This document shows positions 22,256-33,835 of a stretch of DNA of 64,000 nt, one piece after another; the first letter of the stretch is position 1; every line of letters starts with the position of its first letter. The DNA is from Gentiana macrophylla (lineage: Eukaryota > Streptophyta > Magnoliopsida > Gentianales > Gentianaceae). The DNA is taken from NCBI GenBank assembly GCA_026214975.1, contig CM047806.1:55631947-55695946 (forward strand), given 5' to 3'. The notes under the pieces are model-generated. The model searched no databases, was not told the origin of the DNA, and was given only the letters and a program-made list of their open reading frames with translations. A program made the translations under genes and the position numbers.

Positions 22256-24958
22256 TGTTGAGCGAGTTAGGAATGATTTAAATTGAATAAGTATTAAATA
22301 GCGGCTAAGCTGGAGTAATCGGCTAAGTGACTTCATCAAGCGGTACAACCTTTGCCGTTCACGAGGAGATGTAGCGGTAAGGCAGTAGTATCCATCGAAG
22401 GTAACTTAGCGATTGTTAGAAGCAGTTAAATGGAGCGACTCTGTGAAGAACTCATTGGATCGGCTAAGTGACCAACCAAGGCACTTCACGAAATAATGAC
22501 TTGGATAAATTAAAAGTGTGAACAAAATCAATTACGATTACGTGGAGAATAAGAAATTATGGAGGATTATTACATGAAAGATTACACACGTGGAGATCAA
22601 CTTATGATCATGGAGGTAATTATATTATTTTGAATTATAAACTCCTCGATTCCCGGGCTCTATCATTACTTACCTCAAACCACTCCCCAATTCACGCTCG
22701 AATATACATGAATTCACATACACAAAATCACGCCATTATGTCACAAAATCCTTCCATATTCAAACCACGTTCACACTACCCAAATCACACTATATAAACA
22801 AGACTTAGAGATTTTGAAATCTTTACGCTCTCTTGCAAAATTACAAACCCTATTTACGATTTTCACTTTGAAAACTTGAAGAACTCCTTTCTAAACATCT
22901 ATCTACTATCAATGGCTTCATCTTGCACAATCTCTCCCCTTTGAAAAATACTATGAGAAGTCAATCATCAACTGGTTCATTCTTCAAACGAACATTATCT
23001 CTCGTATTGTGATAATGATCACAGCTCAAAGCTTGGTTGGCTTATTTTTGTTCAAATTTGGGTGATGACCTTCTAAACCCCCATCAACTGGAATTTGTTA
23101 TGAAAATCGATTGCGTTTTGGAAAAACTCCAAATTTGTGCCACTGCACAAGAAAGGCCCGAAGTCGACCGCATCACGAGCTCAATCTTTGGAAGAGACAT
23201 AGTCATGCGCTGGTACACTAAGCGGATATACGCAACTTCCCATAATCGGTCGAGCCAATGTCAAGTTTGTGACGGTTGGCGTCCAAGTGCAATTTGAAAT
23301 AGCCAAGAATCCCGCGAAAGCTTGACAAAACATACAACCTTCCTAGATCAATGCTCAAACTTCCATTCGCGGAATTTGCACCAGTCATCACCAAGAATAT
23401 CGAGGCCAGAAATGGGTCTATGGAAAATCGGACTGAGGTTCGGATCAGACTAATGGCCATCATCTACGAAGGTACCAAATTCGGCTGGGCAATGTTTGTT
23501 TTCAATCGATTGAAGGACCAAATTCAAATGGAAATTAATCTATCAACAACGGCACCAAGCAAGGGTTTACAGAAAAAGGGCGATTTACGGGAGAGGAAAT
23601 CATATGGGTTCTCTCTTGAACACATTTCAGCGAATTGAAGGTACAACCCACCAATCTACGATCCCCACACAAGTCAAAACCATGTTTACACAGATCAAGG
23701 CTTCCTTGAAGCCCAAACCCATTCTTTGGGAGCAAAAGCGACACAGAAGCGATAGATCGGGAGTGGGACGAAGAACTAGATCCCAAGCGGCACATGAAAG
23801 CACCTCTACGATTGGAATTAGCAATTTGAATGAACTGTGGCGACACGACAACGGAAGAAAAAAAGCAACAGAGAAATCACTATCTGGAGGAAGGCGAGGA
23901 AGGATCTGAGAATCACCTCATCGAAGAGGAAGAAATAGATGAGGCGGAAGATGAGTCGGAGGATGAACACACAGAAGGTAGAAATCTTGAAGCAAATCAA
24001 GATGATTTGGGGATTTACGGCGATGAAGCGACTCTCCAAGAAGTGCTTTTCAAAAGCATTGAGTGCGATTGACAAAGCGGCTTTCGATAAGCCGGTGATA
24101 AAGCTCACTCGGCCCGAAATTGTCAACTCCCCTCTATTGCACAAGGGAGCGATGGCAGATCTGACTCACACTCAACAACAACCTCTAAATGACCACATGT
24201 CTAATGAGGCGAAACAAGAGCGAGATGGAAGAAAAGAAGAAGCACAAAATGAAAAGGAAGAAGAGGAAAAGGAAGAGCAAGAAGTTGAAGTGGAAAATGA
24301 GGAGAAGCAAGGTGAAGATCTTTGAGGTGAAAATGATGAGGATGCCCATGTGACACGGAAGAAATTGATCGAGAGAGAGTCTTCAATCTGGACATTCAAC
24401 CCCTCATTGTGGACATGGAAAGGCAATACTACAGCAGGCAAAATTTGAAGCATGCCTTAAGGAGTGAAGCTACCTCCTTCAACCACAAGATTGTGGCCCT
24501 CATTAATCACATCAAGATTCAGGATGAAGTCATGGAAAGGCAAGGGAACTTACTTTGCAACTTACAGAAACTCATTCCTCATCATGTCCAAACCAATCTT
24601 GAATTCCATGCTAAGACAATGGACAACAATCTTAAGCCATTGGTGGACACTCTCAATACTCATACTCATCAAATTCAGCATCTGGATGAGGTAATGGAGC
24701 ATTCTGGCAAGCAATTGGACTTTCTACTCAAAGTTGGTGAGGCCAACAACAAGATACTGGAGAGAAGATATGGACCTCTCACGATTACGTCTGACACCAA
24801 CAAATCTTGAAGCCTTTTTAGTCTTTGCCAAAAGGGAAGGAAGTTCTAAGCTGAAAGCGATAAAGAAGGCTGAAAGCGATAGAGAGAAGGCAAGCCCAGA
24901 GAAAAGGGCAAGGACGACAAAGGCAAAGGCATCGAGGGTTGAAGATGTGAAGAAGTAG
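22256..24958 (+). pseudogene. Copia B extra 3' ORF region (coiled-coil, acidic)
   Basis: Between RNase H and the 3' LTR lie about 2.7 kb. After a 650-base non-coding leader, a broken frame starts near the ATG at 22,913 (MASSCTISP). It continues through basic and then very acidic segments (23,830-24,325, Glu/Asp/Lys-rich) to a coiled-coil-like frame at 24,409-24,810 (133 aa, with LDEVMEHSGKQLDFLLKVGE), and ends Lys-rich near 24,958. Its position matches the env-like or auxiliary ORF of some plant Copia elements. No transmembrane segment is evident, so an envelope role is unsupported. Confidence 0.5.
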
Positions 24959-25141
24959 ATCTTACACTCAATCTGAATGATTTCTAGATTACTTCTATGT
25001 GCCTGTCTTTAAATAAAAGATGCAATAACTTATTGCCTATGATGGATGAATAAAATTCTTTGAATTTGTGTTACATTGTTATGAAAATTTTGATTACTTA
25101 TGTTCGAGGCTTATGAGGGTTTTGGCATCATCAAAAGAAAT

Positions 25142-26504
25142 TGTTAGGAACATTTTATTATGTTTTGATGATGGCCATACTAAACTTAGGTATATGAAGC
25201 TGAAATAAGTTAAATTCTCTGTATAAGTCTTTACTTAGAGTCGACATGTTGTATAAGTTGAGTCGGACAAGTATTGTACTAGTTGGTAGGGCGGCAAAGC
25301 AATAAGCAGATATTTGGCGAGTGAAGCCAGCCAAGTACCAATGAGAGAAGCAATCACGGACATTAAAGGCGACTTGTAACCAAGGAAGTGCAGTGATGAC
25401 ATTGAACAAGTCTATGTTATACTACAAGCGATGCACATAAATATTCGAATATGGTGTCAGTCTCTCACCCCAATCAAAGATCGGTGAAGTACAAAGATTC
25501 TCCTCAAGCGAAACAAAGAAGAAAATAGTGAATCGGCAAAAGCGGACTCACTTTCGGTGATAAAAGGCAAGCGGTGAAGGAAAAGCTAAAGCGGCTAAGT
25601 CGGAAGGATCACTCGACCGTTATAAAAGCGTCGAAGTAACACTTACGGTCGGATTTAATATCGTTGAAGATTGAGAAGATCATGCATTAAATGCACAATC
25701 AATAGAGGATCAATCAGGGCGGATTTTACGCTATCGTTTGAAGAAAGAATCCGATCAACGAAATCAAGAGAATGCAATTAAGGGGAATCAAGAATAAAAT
25801 CAAGGATTATTCCCTCATTAATATAATAGCAGACGAATTTCAAAATCAAGGTTATTCAAGGCTATAAATAGAAGGCATTGACAGACAAAGAAAGTGATGA
25901 ACTAAAAAGAAAAATCAAGTGAAAACTCTGTCAATTTGAAAAGCCTTCTCTCTGAACTTACATGGAAACATCTAGTGATCAACTCAGATATCAGAGCTAC
26001 AAAGTCATACTTGGTGCTTTGAGATTGATCAACCAAGTGTGTGAATCACATTCACATCAAGCGAAACAAGCGAATCGGAGGCAATCGAGAAGGAGTTGAA
26101 TCTGTGATAGGCTGTAAGGATTTTGATCTCAAGGAGCGACAAGGAAGGCGAATCATTTGAAGGCACATTGCGAGTCAAGGAGTGATAGTCTTGTAGATTG
26201 TGAAGCTTGGGAAGCCAAGAACAATCATACTATTGTATCTGTAAAAACAATAGTGAATTCCTCCGATCATCACGGGAGAAGAGTGGATTAAGGGATTACA
26301 CCACCTGAACCACTATAAGCCTTGTGTCAATTTAATTTACGCAATTTACTTTCTGACATTTATTTAATTTGCCTACATCATAACTTATATACGTGATTGC
26401 CTAAAGCGATTTGAGAACAACATAGTAAGAAGGGACTTATCCATTTGCCCAAAAGCTTTTAAATAAAAGAAAAGTTTTGAAACTCCACTATAGTCATTCA
26501 CCCC
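25142..26504 (+). repeat. Copia B 3' LTR, right end truncated
   Basis: Starts TGTTAGGAAC after the purine-rich CATCAAAAGAAAT. Homology to the 5' LTR stops at CATTCACCCC (26,504), so the final roughly 40 bases including ACCAACA are missing. Downstream sequence is Copia A. Confidence 0.9.
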
Positions 26505-27920
26505 ACAGGACAAGCGATCTATTTTTGTCAATATGAATACGATGGTTGAGCCAAGTGCTAGAAGAAATAATATTCAAGAAGGAGTTCTTACATCACCAAC
26601 TAGTGACAATGAACAAGCTGTTCAAACGATATTGATAATATGGAAGTAGGAAACCAAGATATTTGTGATTTCACAGAGATTGATGCTTTGAAAGAACCAA
26701 GCTAAATATGATCTCAACAATCATATATGTTGAAGAAGTACCCTTTGAAGAACCTACAGAGCTTAAAAGATTAGAAATTGTTTGAATGCCATGATGTCAC
26801 AATAGGATCTGCATAACAAGATTCTAGCAGAAGTGCCAGAGTATTTATCAAAAAGATAAGAAGTTGATAAAGGCATCAAGAATGACATTGACTATGTCAA
26901 AGCTGCTGCAAATGATGTTTTAGAAAAAAATCAAGATGTTGGACCCTCATGAAATCAAGAAACAATGTTGATATAGACACTTTTATCAAATTTGAAGAAG
27001 ATATCCACAACAAAGTCTCAACTATGGATGCCAAAATGCAGATAATGTACCAAGCACAGATGAGACATGTTGAATATCAAGACCCCATGCATTCTCTTCT
27101 CTCAAAGCATGTTTTGAGTGATGCCAAAAAGGGTCAGAGAATAGGACTATTTCTGATGAAGAAAGGATTATCAAGGAAGCTAATGCAAGGATTGAAGCAT
27201 CCAAAGCATTGCTGAACAAAGTCACCAAGCTGCTTAACAAAGCCAAGGAGTTACAAGGATGATAAGCAGACATGAACTGACAACAAAGCAACTTTGTGAT
27301 AAATATTGTCAGTCTACTGAAGATAGATGGAATCCAACTGGTGCCTTATAGGATGAATTCAAAAGAGTGTATCATACCAAAAGAAAATCTTTACTTGATC
27401 TTAACCAAGATGAGGCTTTAAACATGTTTTTTTGTGACAAGAAGTTTGCTGCAAGGATCAAACTGAAGAGAGAAGAAAGAAGAAAGAAGAAAGAAGAAAG
27501 AAGAAAGAAGAAAGAAGAAGAAGATAAATGCCAAGGATATGGACTTTGTTTTTTGATCTTAAAGAGTTTGAAGACTTCTTCACCCACAATGCATTCAGAG
27601 GAACATTAAAAGTTAAGGCATGGAATACATGGAAATCTGTGAGTAGCCTTGACTACTCTTTTGTTGATGACATGATGTCCATCAAGACAGAAGATATGAT
27701 GAACAAATGCTGATGAGGATGAGCAAAGATGCAACTATGCAGAAGAGACAAACTTAAATTTTCATAATTTCATACATGTCATCTTTTATTTTATAAAAGC
27801 TGTAAAGGCCGAGAATACCAAAGTTTATTATGAAATCATAAAAAAGTTTGTTCTTTTATGTTTTTATCTTTTTGCTTTGCTTTAATAGAGGGTTTTGGCA
27901 TCATCAAAAAGAGGAGAAAT
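26505..27920 (+). pseudogene. Copia A extra 3' ORF region
   Basis: Resumes A after B. A frame starting MNTMVEPSARRNNIQEG (26,533) and further broken segments (26,949-27,215; 27,367-27,713) encode charged, coiled-coil-like protein, with an Arg/Lys/Glu repeat generated by the microsatellite at 27,469-27,528. It ends in GAGGGTTTTGGCATCATC and a purine tract just before the LTR, the same ending as in Copia B. The RNase H C-terminus expected from A is absent, so sequence was lost at the B junction. Confidence 0.55.
27469..27528 (+). repeat. GAAAGAA-type microsatellite inside the A 3' ORF
   Basis: Seven-base purine units (AGAAAGA/AAAGAAG) repeat about eight times and encode alternating Arg/Lys/Glu. 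The run starts and ends inside an open frame. Confidence 0.85.
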
Positions 27921-29391
27921 TGTTAGAAATAATTAGGTTTTAATGATGATTTCCAGACTAGCTGTTATAGTAGCAAGCAAAAAGATGTCTAGAACCAAAT
28001 GTATAGGTTTACTAGAGTCTGATATTGTATAGGTTAATCAGACAAGAAAAGTAATAGAAATATTAGAGGATCTCAATAGACTAGGATCAATGTTTGAAAT
28101 CTTAGTGGAGTCTAGGATCCTAAGAAGTGTGGAGTGAAAATGAGAGAGCAAACTTCGATTATAGAAGGTGAGGAACAAACTCAATTTTGAAGGCGAAGAA
28201 GTGAGGGCTCAAACTCATTATTGAAGATAAAAGTCAAGACTATTGTTAGAGTGCAGTGCTTTGCCCGCCAGGTGTGGTATAAGGAACCGTGGCGCTTTGC
28301 CGATGTGTGGTATAAGGAAATATGGTAGCACCTTTACTAACGCATGTCGATTTTAGTACAACGGTAAGAGCTTGATCCTAACAAGCGGTTTGAGCTAAGT
28401 GAGGTCATGGGTTTGAATCTCGGCAACATCATGCGGTGTAAATGTCGCTTGAGTCTTGGATGGCAAGTCTTTGAGGAGATTGTTGAGGTTTCGAACCGTG
28501 CATTTGCCGGGTGCAGTATAAGGAAATATAGTAGCACATTTACTAACATCAATTGGTTTTAGTACAATGGTAAGCGCTTGATCTTAACAGATGTAAAGTC
28601 AAACTTCAAGTAAGTTTGTGATGTCATGAATTAACTTTATAGATCTTATGAAAAAGGCTTAAGATTCAAGGAAATGTGATGAGAAATCTTAAGTGATGGA
28701 AAATTGGTTTACACTGATCTCACAAATAAAGATCAGATGAAAATCAAGTCAGATTTGCTGAGTGTGACAAAATAGATTGGCTGAACACAAAAGTTAGCTT
28801 TTGCTGAGTAAAGACAAATCCAAGCAAGAAGTTAGCAGAAGCTGAGTATTTCAGCAGAACATATGCAGAATCCAAATTCAGAAATAGTACAAGTACTATT
28901 AGTCCTTTATCCAATTAAGGATGAGGATGAAATTAAATATAAATATTAATAATGGACGTTTGATAAAGCACTCAATCAATAGACAAGTTTAAATGTCTGT
29001 TACAAGGATTTAAGTACCAGAATATTCAAGGAATTTCATTGGTTGATAGGTTGTCATTGTCAGAAGGACACTGACAGTGACACTAAATCAGGCAACATAG
29101 AATTGTCAGAGAATAATCATGAATATTCCATAAACGGTCATTTGAATTCAAATTTGGAACATTGGATATATGCCTATAAATAGAGGACTTAACAACCAAA
29201 AGAAAATGTGACAAGCAGCACAATCAGAGAAGTTTTCACTACAAATGAGATACACATTTGAGTTCTTCATTTCTCTGAAATTTGCAAAAAGTATTCATTG
29301 CAAGATCAAGAAACTTCAAGTGCTGCATTTCTTCAAGATCAATCGAGAATTCAACACTTGAAGCCTGAGCTTGAACTTAATTTATACATCA
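27921..29391 (+). repeat. Copia A 3' LTR, first segment
   Basis: Starts TGTTAGAAATAATTAGG directly after the purine tract AAAAAGAGGAGAAAT. It parallels the B LTR (TTTTAATGATGATTTCC, a late TATAAATA box at 29,175-29,182, CAGAGAAG leader). It is interrupted at 29,392; the continuation is 31,587-31,728 and 41,311-41,813, the last ending CTAACA. Confidence 0.8.
28250..28600 (+). repeat. tRNA-derived SINE-like insertion with duplicated head
   Basis: An A box TAGTACAACGG (28,354-28,364) fits the RNA polymerase III consensus, and GGTTTGAATCT (28,410-28,420) is a near-perfect B box 56 bases on. A second A box, TAGTACAATGG (28,560-28,570), follows the repeated lead TTTACTAAC; 'GTATAAGGAA' occurs three times. 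This looks like a SINE plus a partial tandem copy inside the Copia A LTR. No clear A-tail or target duplication was found. Confidence 0.45.
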
Positions 29392-31586
29392 TGTAATGCC
29401 CCACTCTCGGATACCGAGCCCTTATTTGGAAGAGAACGTTCCGTGCATATAACATTAAATAAATCTAACATTATACGTAAACCTCTATGTCGTCGTATCA
29501 AAATAAAAACAAGCGGAAGCTCAAAGACTCGGGTAAAAGAAATCATAAATGCTATTAAGAATAGATTACAAACAGTCTAAAGATAAGAAGGTTTATCTTA
29601 CAACGACGAAAACCAATGGTTACAAAGTACGATGTCTTAAAATAAAAGTACAACACTTGTCTTACAAAAGTCTTAACAAAAATTACAACAAAGACTTCAC
29701 TAGAAGCAGTACAACAAAGTCTACTACAAATTTCATAAAATAAAAGTAAGGTAAAGCATCAACAAGCATCGTCAACCTCAAAATCCTCCTCGCAGTCCTC
29801 AACAAACTCATGGTCAACCTATTCACCTTCTCACCCCACAATGCATACAAAACAAACATACAAAGGAGGTAAGTACAAAGTACTTATTAAAGAGGGAGAA
29901 GCTAATAAATAACTAAGTTCTACAATGGAAAATGATTCTTTTATTATTATTAGGTTATCTTTATGAGACCGACTCAAACTCTAGGGTTCACTTCATGCTC
30001 ATCAATATGTTGCGACTATTGGTTTCTTGCTTAGCTTATCTATGTTACATCAGCGCTCAAAGGCACTACGAATGGTGTGTATCCACTTGAAGATATCCTC
30101 GCCGACTACAGGTTAGACCGATAGTCCCGGGTTCCTCCCGGTATGCATACACGTTCGGTTAAGTTCCTCCACTGCCATTCAGCCATTTAGAGGCCAACAA
30201 TGTTGTTCACCTCAGAACGCCCACACATTGCCGATATAAATTTGTGCCTTACCAACAATGACATGACGTTTAGTCTTTAACTACACATGTACGTTGATTA
30301 ATAATGTTTAACTAGCCACCTATGTGTTTTCAAGTAAGGCTCCCTCACAACTACTACTTTCTCTCCTAGACCACTAGACACGGACAATGACTAGCAATTA
30401 CACTGACATTGATGAATACTAATCCATCAAAGCACAAGCCAATCATACTCTTCTGACGGTCCCGAATTTCATCTCTTATGAAGAATCCATTCTGTGCCGG
30501 AACTAAACGTATCAGAAGCTTAATCAAGGCTTGTTCATGTTCATTTAGTGTTACTAGATCAAGAAATAACATTTAAAACTGGAATCAGGGCTCAAAACAA
30601 GCTAAACACCAAAAACTGGCCCAATGCGGACGCATCCTGCTCAATGCGCATATATTGAGCTTACTCGACCTCTAATGCGCAAGCATTGCACGCAATGCAT
30701 GCGCACTGCACACAATGCGCGCGCATAAACAACGTTGTATCGTTTCTCTACTTTTTGGTCCGGCAATGCACACACATTACATCATATGTGTGCGTATTAA
30801 GCGCTGAAACTGCCCTAAATGAAGTTTGATGCACTTTAACGATTTCTAGCCCTAACCAAACATGTTTAACATCAAAATACACAACAAAACAGCAGCAAAA
30901 CACGTTCTAATCATACCGTGGCATAACATAGCACAGAAAAAACACATAAACATGAATACAATGCTACAAATCAACATTAACACTCAACCTGAACATTGTA
31001 AAACCGTAATTACTCATTAGGAAGAGCCTCTTACCTTAAACACAGCAAACCGATCCAAAACCTTCAAGAACGTCTGTAGATTTCTTCCATAAACCTTAAT
31101 TAAATCCTATATTGATCACCAATTAAACCACAATTAATTGCGACCAAGGTTTCTAGAAATTAGAACTATGAATTGAAGGATCAAACTTGATGATTACTAA
31201 AAACTAGAGCTAAATTGAAAACTTAAAAAACTGAGAAAAGTTGGTGTTAAAACGTATGTCTCGATGAGACGATGATTTCCGTCTTCTGTGGTCTGCCCAA
31301 ATTCCAGATAGATTAGCCGCGCGATTGAAGATTTCTTTCCTCTGCTTCCTGACACTCTGCGTCGTTCCTCATTCTGATTTTATCAGAAACTGCTGTGGTG
31401 AGTTATGAGGGAAAAATAGGTAATTATTCCCTTTTATAGTTATTAACTAAATCCCTTTTAAAAATACAACTAAATCCTTTAATTAAATCATTTTTAATTA
31501 ATTTAAATAGGATAAATAATAATTAGGTCGTAGTGAATATACCCAATTACTAATTTACCCTTTCTAAAAATTCGGGGTGTTAAGCA
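29392..31586 (-). mobile_element. Solo LTR of a chromovirus-type Gypsy element
   Basis: Minus-strand reading starts TGCTTAACACCCCGAATTTT and ends GAGAGTGGGGCATTACA, the usual terminal style of chromovirus LTRs (inverted GTAATGCCCC / GGGGTGTTA). No internal coding is present. A minus TATA box ACTATAAAAG is at 31,431-31,440. A GC-rich zone at 30,620-30,800 repeats words built on AATGCGC/GCGCAT. Copia A LTR sequence continues on both sides. I could not find a target duplication, so the exact ends are uncertain. Confidence 0.7.
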
Positions 31587-31728
31587 TTAAAAATCAAGCT
31601 CAACCAGAATCTAAGGATTCAAACACTTTAACTTTGTTTTACAATGTCTCAGAGCAGTGAAGGAAAACTCTGTGTGTGAATAACTGTGGTTAGTTGAATC
31701 AAGGAATATGAGAAGGATATAAGATTTT
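31587..31728 (+). repeat. Copia A 3' LTR, middle segment
   Basis: Resumes A between the solo LTR and the E/F composite. It ends with ATTTT (31,724-31,728), the left copy of the E/F target duplication. Confidence 0.65.
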
Positions 31729-32250
31729 TGATGTAAACCGAATCTCGTAGGATCGTTGATTAAAGCACAGCAAACGATTCCGCTTTGAAAAGTATATTTT
31801 TATGGCTTTTTGAATATATATATATAACAAAAGTAACAAAAGGATATGTAAATACTCCATCTCTGAATATTTATTACGGTGATCCCATCTCAGGAACACC
31901 AACCAATTACCCCGGCTCAGGATAATCGAAAGAAGTCCAATCTCTGAAAACTTCTTGAAAGAAACCCAATCTCTGAAAGTTTCTTATGATAAAAATTCAA
32001 TTTCTGAATTTCAACCAAAATAGTTTTTTGATTCAATAATAAGCTACCTATTCAAATACAAGGAAATGCCTTATATATACTCTGGACTCCAAGTCAATTG
32101 CCATTTTAGCAATGTGGGACAAAATAACAATAATTAAAAATAATAATAAATATAAAAGACAATTAACCAATGTGGGATAATAAAAGACTAATTAAAAGGC
32201 TAAATAAAAGACTCAATCTTTCTCTTGAATTGGGTATTATCTGGGCCACA
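31729..32250 (-). repeat. F-side terminal LTR-like sequence (inverted)
   Basis: On the minus strand it shares with the E LTR the order AAATTGAATTTT, GAAACTT-CAG-GATTGGGTTTC, ATTATCCTGAG, GTTC-CCTGAGAT-GGAT and terminal GATCCTAC...ATCA. Overall the two are diverged relatives, not copies. A TATA-like GTATATATAA is at 32,071-32,080 on the minus strand. Confidence 0.65.
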
Positions 32251-33228
32251 TCATTCCCTCCCTCTTCAAAAGGATTCGTCCTCGAATCAACCCGGATCGA
32301 ACACGAATATCTTGCTTCCATACGTCCACTCAACCACAGAGAAACTTCGAGAATCACAACATCGCAAAAACATGGAATGGCGCGAGTGGAGAAATCGGCG
32401 ACAACAAAATCCAAAGGCGGCAATCTTTGTAAATATGGATCCACATATACTTGTGGCGCTTGTAACGCCTTCAAATCAGCAACTAAAATTGCCGAGTGCA
32501 CCTTTGAACCATCGGAGTGCACCGGTTTGGTCCCCGGTTGGACCACAATCGATTCAGCAAGTAAGTCCACGGGCATAGTGATTGGGTCAACACCAATATC
32601 CACCTTGGCGTCGGCAATCTCGTCGAAATGGTCGGTACCGGTAAAGAGAATCAATAGTAGCAAGCGGAACAACATCATTAGTAAGTGCATTAGGAACCTC
32701 AATGAACTCTTCCGTGGCTGAATCAACAATAAGAATGTCAACCTCCTCGTGTACCCCACGGCCGTAGGGGGGTTGGGAATAACTGTTTATTCGATTTAGC
32801 TTGCGTGAAGGAGAGAATTTGGGCGGTTTGCCGACCATAGCTTCTTCACGTGTTACACCATACGTGATAAAGAAAAGTTCATCGTCCGCCTTCCACTTTG
32901 CGTCTAATGTCCTCCAACGTTTTGCACGTTCTAATTGCCGTTGTTCTGCCTCCAATTTCCGTTGCGCAATACGTTCTAATTTCCGTTCTGCCTCCAATTT
33001 CCGTTGCACAATACGTTCTAATTTCCATTGCTCTGCCTCCAATCTCCGTTGTGCAATACGTTCTAATTCGCTTCGTGGAGCGAGGGTGTCATGTAATGCA
33101 TCTAGGGCAGCCATAAGTTCAGCATGTCTTTGATCGGAGTCATCTTGATGTCGCTCGAAGTCTGTACGGATGTGGTCGAATATTGCACGTAGTTTATCTA
33201 TTGTAGCAACTTGCAAATAATCTTCCAA
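32163..33228 (-). pseudogene. F-side ORF: gag-like coiled coil joined to a Gypsy pol C-terminus
   Basis: Reading leftwards, a frame open from about 33,300 and listed from 33,228 to 32,587 encodes a charged coiled coil with tandem units LERIAQRKLEAEQ, then basic and acidic segments. A frame change near 32,700 leads into a second open frame to 32,163 that ends IRVDSRTNPFEEGGNDV, the usual C-terminal motif of plant Gypsy polyproteins; E ends in the related DLRSDPSEPGGND. The start resembles E gag (DDSDQRHAEL against DDSQRRQAEY). It contains no protease, RT or integrase, suggesting a non-autonomous derivative with gag but no pol. There is no ATG at the start. Confidence 0.55.
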
Positions 33229-33835
33229 GAACGCAGCAGATGATTCCTCGCAAGAACATGATTTCAGGACTAAAAACGCAGCTGTTTATGAACAGTTAGG
33301 GTTGCGAAAATAGCAGCAAAATTCGAAGATGTAAGGAGCTGTTGAGTGCGGCTGCTATTAGGGTTCTTATGAATCAAGGATTACGACTTCAAGAATGAAA
33401 AATGGAAACGCAATGACAAAATTCTTCAAGAAAACGCAGCAGTAAATTTCCCAACAAAAATTTTCGTCCCAGCAATAATTTAGGGTTCTTGTCACGACCA
33501 AACGGTATGGAATTCGGAAAAACACAAAGAACAAAAATTGTAGAGAACGAAATTGTGGTTAAGACTGTTAAGTTTCAGATTTTTTGGACGTATAACCCAC
33601 TCAAATCGAATTCGTAAACAGGTCACTCTCTGGTTACGGGTTTTGACAGAAACAGTCAACTAGGTGACGGCGACTATTGTGCAAAACCGGTTGGGACTCT
33701 GGAACAAAATTTGATTTTACCAGGAAAATTTTTGCTTCATTTTCCATGAAATTTGGCGGGAAAAATAGATTTTTTTTTTCTCTTTGTGAGTTAAACACGA
33801 GTGAACGTGAGTTAAGTCACCATAAGCCTCACGCT
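33229..33835. other. Central spacer between divergent F and E gag ORFs
   Basis: About 600 bases with no LTR, no recognisable PBS and no ORF of note. It must hold the junction between the two elements and the leaders of both. Confidence 0.5.

Larger units (their letters stand above)
9796..26504 (+). mobile_element. Copia element B, inserted in A, carrying Gypsy C
   Basis: B has a 5' LTR (9,796-11,214), a methionine-tRNA-type PBS, gag split by Gypsy C, a deleted pol, an extra 3' ORF and a 3' LTR (25,142-26,504). The 3' LTR lacks the last roughly 40 bases of the 5' LTR, and no target duplication is seen on the right, so the right junction has been deleted. LTR text (TGTTA-GAACATTTTATTATG start) and gag/RT style fit a plant Copia with an additional 3' ORF (Sirevirus-like; inference). 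Confidence 0.85.

Noticed and set aside
23535..23846. Minus-strand ORFs of about 100 codons opposite the Copia B 3' ORF
   Set aside because: They are mirror frames of the + strand coding relic, with no independent support.
31729..33300. Antisense ORF of an Ogre/Tat-type element
   Set aside because: Those ORFs lie between pol and the 3' LTR. Here the minus-strand ORF is at the opposite end and ends in a Gypsy pol C-terminal motif followed by an LTR end, so it is the sense ORF of an inverted element.
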